Below the pieces are notes generated by a model. The model was not told the origin of the DNA, made no database searches, and worked only from the letters and a program-made list of their open reading frames with translations. The position numbers and the translations under genes are program-made. DNA of 7,540 nt from Planctomycetaceae bacterium UBA969 (lineage in GTDB: Bacteria; Planctomycetota; Planctomycetia; Gemmatales; Gemmataceae): the NCBI GenBank assembly GCA_002303765.1, contig DBCB01000317.1:10194-17733 (forward strand). The letters run 5' to 3'. Below are positions 5,481 through 7,540 of the stretch, one piece after another; the first letter of the stretch is position 1; each line of letters opens with the position of its first letter.

Positions 5481-5831
5481 TTATTCTGGTGCTTCTTCCT
5501 GGCCATCAGAAAGAGTTACATGAATATGAGCAATCCGACGTTTAATAGGATAAGCAGTCCCGCGAGCACGAGGCATAATACGCTTCATGATCGGACCACC
5601 ATCCACACGCGATTCACTCACAATGAGTTCTTCAATATCACGAGCGCCTCGGAATTCAGCATTACCCAAAGCGCTTTTAACTACTTGTTCAAGTAATCTT
5701 GCACTACGGTTATGAACAAACCGTAGCAATTCAAGTGCTTCTTCAGCAGTTCTGCCTCTAATTAAAGTAGCAAAGGGCCTAATTTTTCTAGGCGACATAT
5801 CTGCATATCTGTGTATAGCGTTATACTGCAT
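5481..5831 (-). CDS. rplV: 50S ribosomal protein L22 (uL22)
   Basis: L22 binds all domains of 23S rRNA, and its long beta-hairpin lines the exit-tunnel constriction, where macrolide-resistance changes occur. The 116-residue product has normal length. It contains MSPRKIRPFATLIRGRTAEE (12-31), the helix EALELLRFVHNRSARLLEQV (31-50), VKSALGNAE (51-59), and the hairpin RIMPRARGTAYPIKRR then IAHIHVTLSD (84-109). The hairpin tip reads RARGTAYPIKRR, where E. coli has RAKGRADRILKR. The start is supported by AGAGGTGG upstream. The gene follows the initiator tRNA by 37 nt and precedes S3 by 59 nt. The identity is secure. Confidence 0.97.
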   Translation of the reverse strand: MQYNAIHRYADMSPRKIRPFATLIRGRTAEEALELLRFVHNRSARLLEQVVKSALGNAEFRGARDIEELIVSESRVDGGPIMKRIMPRARGTAYPIKRRIAHIHVTLSDGQEEAPE

Positions 5832-5841
5832 TACCCACCTC
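5832..5841 (-). promoter_or_regulatory. Ribosome-binding site of L22, downstream of the tRNA
   Basis: The mRNA reads AGAGGTGGGTA immediately before the L22 ATG, with GAGGTG at 5836-5841, one of the better Shine-Dalgarno matches in the window. This suits L22 needing independent initiation, because ribosomes leaving S19 cannot translate through the folded tRNA, and tRNA excision would leave L22 at the head of a new 5' end. This reasoning is inference; the motif itself is visible. Confidence 0.7.
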
Positions 5842-5868
5842 TAAAACTTACTAGAACACTATCAATAA

Positions 5869-5940
5869 TTCCGGGGACAGGATTTGAACCTATGACCTCC
5901 AGGTTATGAGCCTGGCGAGCTACCTCTGCTCCACCCCGGG
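5869..5940 (-). tRNA. Initiator tRNA-fMet (anticodon CAU) inside the S10 operon
   Basis: I folded this 72-nt cloverleaf by eye. The acceptor arm is CCCGGGG with CCCCGGA: six pairs plus the C1xA72 mismatch that marks bacterial initiator tRNAs for formylation. T8 G9 follows, then D stem GAGC/GCTC with loop AGAGGTA, giving the initiator-type A11:U24 pair. The anticodon stem CCAGG/CCTGG encloses loop CTCATAA (anticodon CAU). The variable loop is AGGTC, the T stem ATAGG/CCTGT has loop TTCAAAT, and the discriminator is A73. CCA is not encoded. Initiators usually carry three G:C pairs at 29-31/39-41; here the first is A29:U41. The gene starts 12 nt after the S19 stop and ends 37 nt before L22, with little room for its own promoter, so it is probably cut from the operon mRNA. 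An elongator tRNA-Met or tRNA-Ile(CAU) is unlikely because of C1xA72. Confidence 0.95.
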
Positions 5941-5952
5941 GTATTTTAACGA

Positions 5953-6225
5953 CTACGCTTTTGCTTTACCACCACTGTGGCCACGGAAAGTTCTCGTTGG
6001 AGAAAATTCACCAAGTTTATGACCAACCATATCTTCAGTTACATAAACCTTAAGGAAGAACTTTCCGTTATGAACAAGAAAGGTCGCTCCAACAAATTCA
6101 GGAATTATAGTGCAATCTCGAGCCCATGTTTTAATAGGTTCACGATTATTAGTTTTGATAGACTTTTCTACTTTTGTAAAAAGTCTTTCATCGACGTGTG
6201 GCCCTTTTTTTAACGATCGACTCAT
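5953..6225 (-). CDS. rpsS: 30S ribosomal protein S19 (uS19)
   Basis: S19 sits on the 30S head next to S13, contacts 16S rRNA helices and the intersubunit bridge to 23S rRNA, and lies near the A-site tRNA. The 90-residue product matches the normal length (about 92). It starts MSRSLKKGP, carries the TWARDCTIIPEFVG stretch (33-46), and ends with the signature VTEDMVGHKLGEF then SPTRTFRGHSG (62-85). The start is fixed by the conserved MSRSLKKGP; a GGAG motif lies 11 nt upstream. L2 ends 69 nt before it. Unusually, the next gene is a tRNA that begins only 12 nt after the TAG stop, where L22 would normally follow directly. Confidence 0.98.
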   Translation of the reverse strand: MSRSLKKGPHVDERLFTKVEKSIKTNNREPIKTWARDCTIIPEFVGATFLVHNGKFFLKVYVTEDMVGHKLGEFSPTRTFRGHSGGKAKA

Positions 6226-6294
6226 GCTCGAATTAGCTCCAAAAAAACCGTATCTACATAGTGTAGTGTAACTTTCGACTCTGACCAGTTATAA

Positions 6295-7149
6295 TTATGA
6301 ACCTGCAGTTCGAGGTCCGGGTCTTCTTCGTCTAACGATTGAAGAATTGGAAGGTTTTCGCTTCTGTCTAGTCTTTCCACCCTTGGCAAGTACGCCTGTA
6401 GGTCCGCAAGGATTTCTACCGCCACCTGTTCTACCTTCACCACCACCCATTGGATGATCTACAGGATTCATCGACGTACCACGATTATGTGGTCTACGAC
6501 CCATCCACCTAGCGCGGCCTGCTTTTCCTAAGCTGACATTCATATGATCGGTATTTCCAATCATTCCGATGGTAGCTCTGCATTCATTACTAACTCTTCG
6601 AACTTCACCGGAAGGAAGGGTAATCTGAGCCCATTTACCTTCTCGAGCAGTAAGAGTTGCTTTTGTACCAGCACTTCTACAAACTTGACCACCATGCCCT
6701 GGTTGAAGTTCAACATTATGAATGATCAAACCTAATGGGATTTTCTTAAGAGGCATACAATTGCCAATTTTTGGTTCCACATCTTCACCGCTCATGACCT
6801 TGTCGCCTGCAGTCAAACCTTCAGGTGCAAGAATATATGTCTTTTCGCCATCTTGATATTCAAGAAGCGCAATGCGGGAGCTTCGGTTTGGGTCATATTC
6901 AATTGAAATTACAGTAGCAACAAGACCGTCACGATTTCGTTTGAAATCGATGATTCGGTATTTTTGTTTGTGACCACCCCCACGAAACCTCGTACAGGTA
7001 ACCCCTTGGTTATTACGGCCTCCGGTTTTTTTCTTAGGAAGCAAAAGGCTTTTTTCAGGCTTTCGTTTCCGGTCAGTAATTTCAGCGAAGTCGCTGACAC
7101 TGCCTTGTCTACGGCCGGGAGTAACCGGTTTGTATTGTCTGATTGCCAT
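6295..7149 (-). CDS. rplB: 50S ribosomal protein L2 (uL2)
   Basis: L2 is a core 50S protein needed for subunit association and peptidyl-transferase function. The product has 284 residues, a little above the typical 273-280. It shows KTGGRNNQG (41-49), RGGGHKQKYRIIDFKR (56-71), YDPNRSSRIALL (85-96), LPSGEVRR (178-185), the GNTDH region (198-202), and the C-terminal NPVDHPMGGGEGR (228-240) followed by a basic tail ending IVRRRRPGPRTAGS. The second His of the near-universal bacterial DHPHGGGEGR is Met here (residue 234, codon 6448-6450); the first His (232) is kept. The start is supported by GAGGTG at 7154-7159, four bases before the ATG. It lies between L23 and S19, as in most S10 operons. The opening PVTPGRRQGSVSDFAEIT looks planctomycete-like. 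Confidence 0.98.
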   Translation of the reverse strand: MAIRQYKPVTPGRRQGSVSDFAEITDRKRKPEKSLLLPKKKTGGRNNQGVTCTRFRGGGHKQKYRIIDFKRNRDGLVATVISIEYDPNRSSRIALLEYQDGEKTYILAPEGLTAGDKVMSGEDVEPKIGNCMPLKKIPLGLIIHNVELQPGHGGQVCRSAGTKATLTAREGKWAQITLPSGEVRRVSNECRATIGMIGNTDHMNVSLGKAGRARWMGRRPHNRGTSMNPVDHPMGGGEGRTGGGRNPCGPTGVLAKGGKTRQKRKPSNSSIVRRRRPGPRTAGS

Positions 7150-7190
7150 CTCTCACCTCAGTATCAACAAAATCAAATAAAGAACAATGT

Positions 7191-7520
7191 TTAGAATAAT
7201 TCGATCTTGGGACTATCTGGTTTAAGGGTTACTATTGCCTTTTTCCAGTTAGAAAGTTTCCCGATCCTATTTTTAAAGCGCTTGTTTTTTCCCAAGCGAT
7301 TTGCAGTTCGCACCCTAGCAACTTTAACATTGAAGAGTTCTTCAATGGCACCTTTGATTTCATCCTTGGTTGACCAAGGATTTACTTCAAAGGGATAAGC
7401 TGCTTTATGGGTAGACTGGTGTGTACCCTTTTCAGTAATCAAAGGTCGAATTACAATTTGGTGGGCATCAAGCTTCGGTCCACCAGATTTTGTTCGTCTA
7501 CTATGCATTGAAGTATTCAT
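7191..7520 (-). CDS. rplW: 50S ribosomal protein L23 (uL23)
   Basis: L23 is an early-assembling 23S rRNA-binding protein beside the polypeptide exit tunnel, where it helps dock trigger factor and SRP. The 109-residue product has the family core: IRPLITEKG (residues 24-32), the STKDEIKGAIEELFNVKV segment (50-67), the basic loop RLGKNKRFKNRIGK (75-88), and the closing strand NWKKAIVTLK (91-100). An N-terminal extension of about 15 residues makes it slightly longer than the usual 95-100. I chose the first ATG; an AGGA lies 11 nt before it, while the Met at residue 5 has no visible ribosome-binding site. L2 follows after 41 nt. The upstream L4 gene is expected just beyond the window edge. Identity is very secure; the exact start is less so. 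Confidence 0.96.
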   Translation of the reverse strand: MNTSMHSRRTKSGGPKLDAHQIVIRPLITEKGTHQSTHKAAYPFEVNPWSTKDEIKGAIEELFNVKVARVRTANRLGKNKRFKNRIGKLSNWKKAIVTLKPDSPKIELF

Positions 7521-7540
7521 CGCTATTTATCCTAATATCA

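Noticed and set aside
5869..5940. Elongator tRNA-Met or tRNA-Ile with lysidine-modified CAU anticodon
   Set aside because: The C1xA72 mismatch and A11:U24 pair are initiator features, while elongator tRNAs have a paired 1-72.
6240..6266. Possible terminator between L2 and S19 (CTACA-CTA-TGTAG followed by a T run)
   Set aside because: The stem has only 5 bp with one or two G-C pairs, the seven T's start several bases after it, and essential genes continue immediately downstream.
6222..6446. 74-codon minus-strand frame overlapping the L2 end and the L2-S19 gap
   Set aside because: It overlaps the well-conserved L2 C-terminus in another frame and has no recognisable motif.
7521..7540. End of the L4 gene at the right edge
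   Set aside because: L4 is expected upstream of L23, but the 20 bases hold several stop triplets in different frames (TGA, TAG, TAA) and no recognisable L4 sequence, so its end cannot be placed.
1..7540. Mobile elements, CRISPR arrays or a novel defence or accessory system
   Set aside because: Nearly every base is accounted for by conserved ribosomal-protein genes, one tRNA and short intercistronic gaps; no long repeats or foreign genes are visible.

Overview
The window is one continuous ribosomal-protein gene cluster, the core of the bacterial S10 and spc operons. Every gene lies on the minus strand, so transcription runs from position 7540 down to 1. The order is L23, L2, S19, initiator tRNA, L22, S3, L16, L29, S17, L14, L24, L5, S14, S8, L6, L18, S5 and the first 59 codons of L15. 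Apart from the tRNA and the missing L30, this is the classical bacterial order. Open reading frames on the plus strand are antisense shadows of these genes. No stretch longer than about 120 bases lacks a protein gene, and the longest such stretch (5832-5952) holds the tRNA. I see no mobile element, CRISPR array or intrinsic terminator.

The organism is a bacterium with moderately AT-rich DNA, most likely a planctomycete. This rests on remembered family resemblance, not on a search. The S3 start (MGQKVRPTGFRTGI then LPWQSTW), its GSVPLSTLRAKVEFGFTEA stretch, the L2 start (PGRR..SVSDFAEIT) and the L23 sequence look planctomycete-like. The zinc-type S14, a zinc-ribbon L24 and the absence of L30 between S5 and L15 fit but are not diagnostic. 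I put the phylum at about 0.6; finer placement is not possible from this window.

Layout from the 5' end of the transcript: 7520-5953 carries L23, L2 and S19; 5940-5869 carries a 72-nt tRNA with CAU anticodon and the C1xA72 mismatch of initiator tRNAs; 5831-3789 carries L22, S3, L16, L29 and S17; 3733-1 carries the spc part from L14 to L15. Genes are tightly packed, with gaps of 3 to 69 nt, a 62-nt S3/L16 overlap and a 1-nt S5/L15 overlap, as expected for one cotranscribed and partly translationally coupled unit.

The proteins serve both subunits: early 50S proteins (L23, L2, L22, L24, L5, L29), 30S body and head proteins (S19, S3, S17, S14, S8, S5), and the central-protuberance and GTPase-region proteins (L5, L18, L16, L6, L14). 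The unusual element is the initiator tRNA between S19 and L22. Making it from the operon transcript would tie initiator tRNA output to ribosomal-protein transcription and would cut the message in two. Other points to check are a Met in place of the second His of the L2 DHPHGGGEGR motif, perfect intercistronic hairpins after L16 and S17, and a possible S8-control region at the L24-L5 junction.
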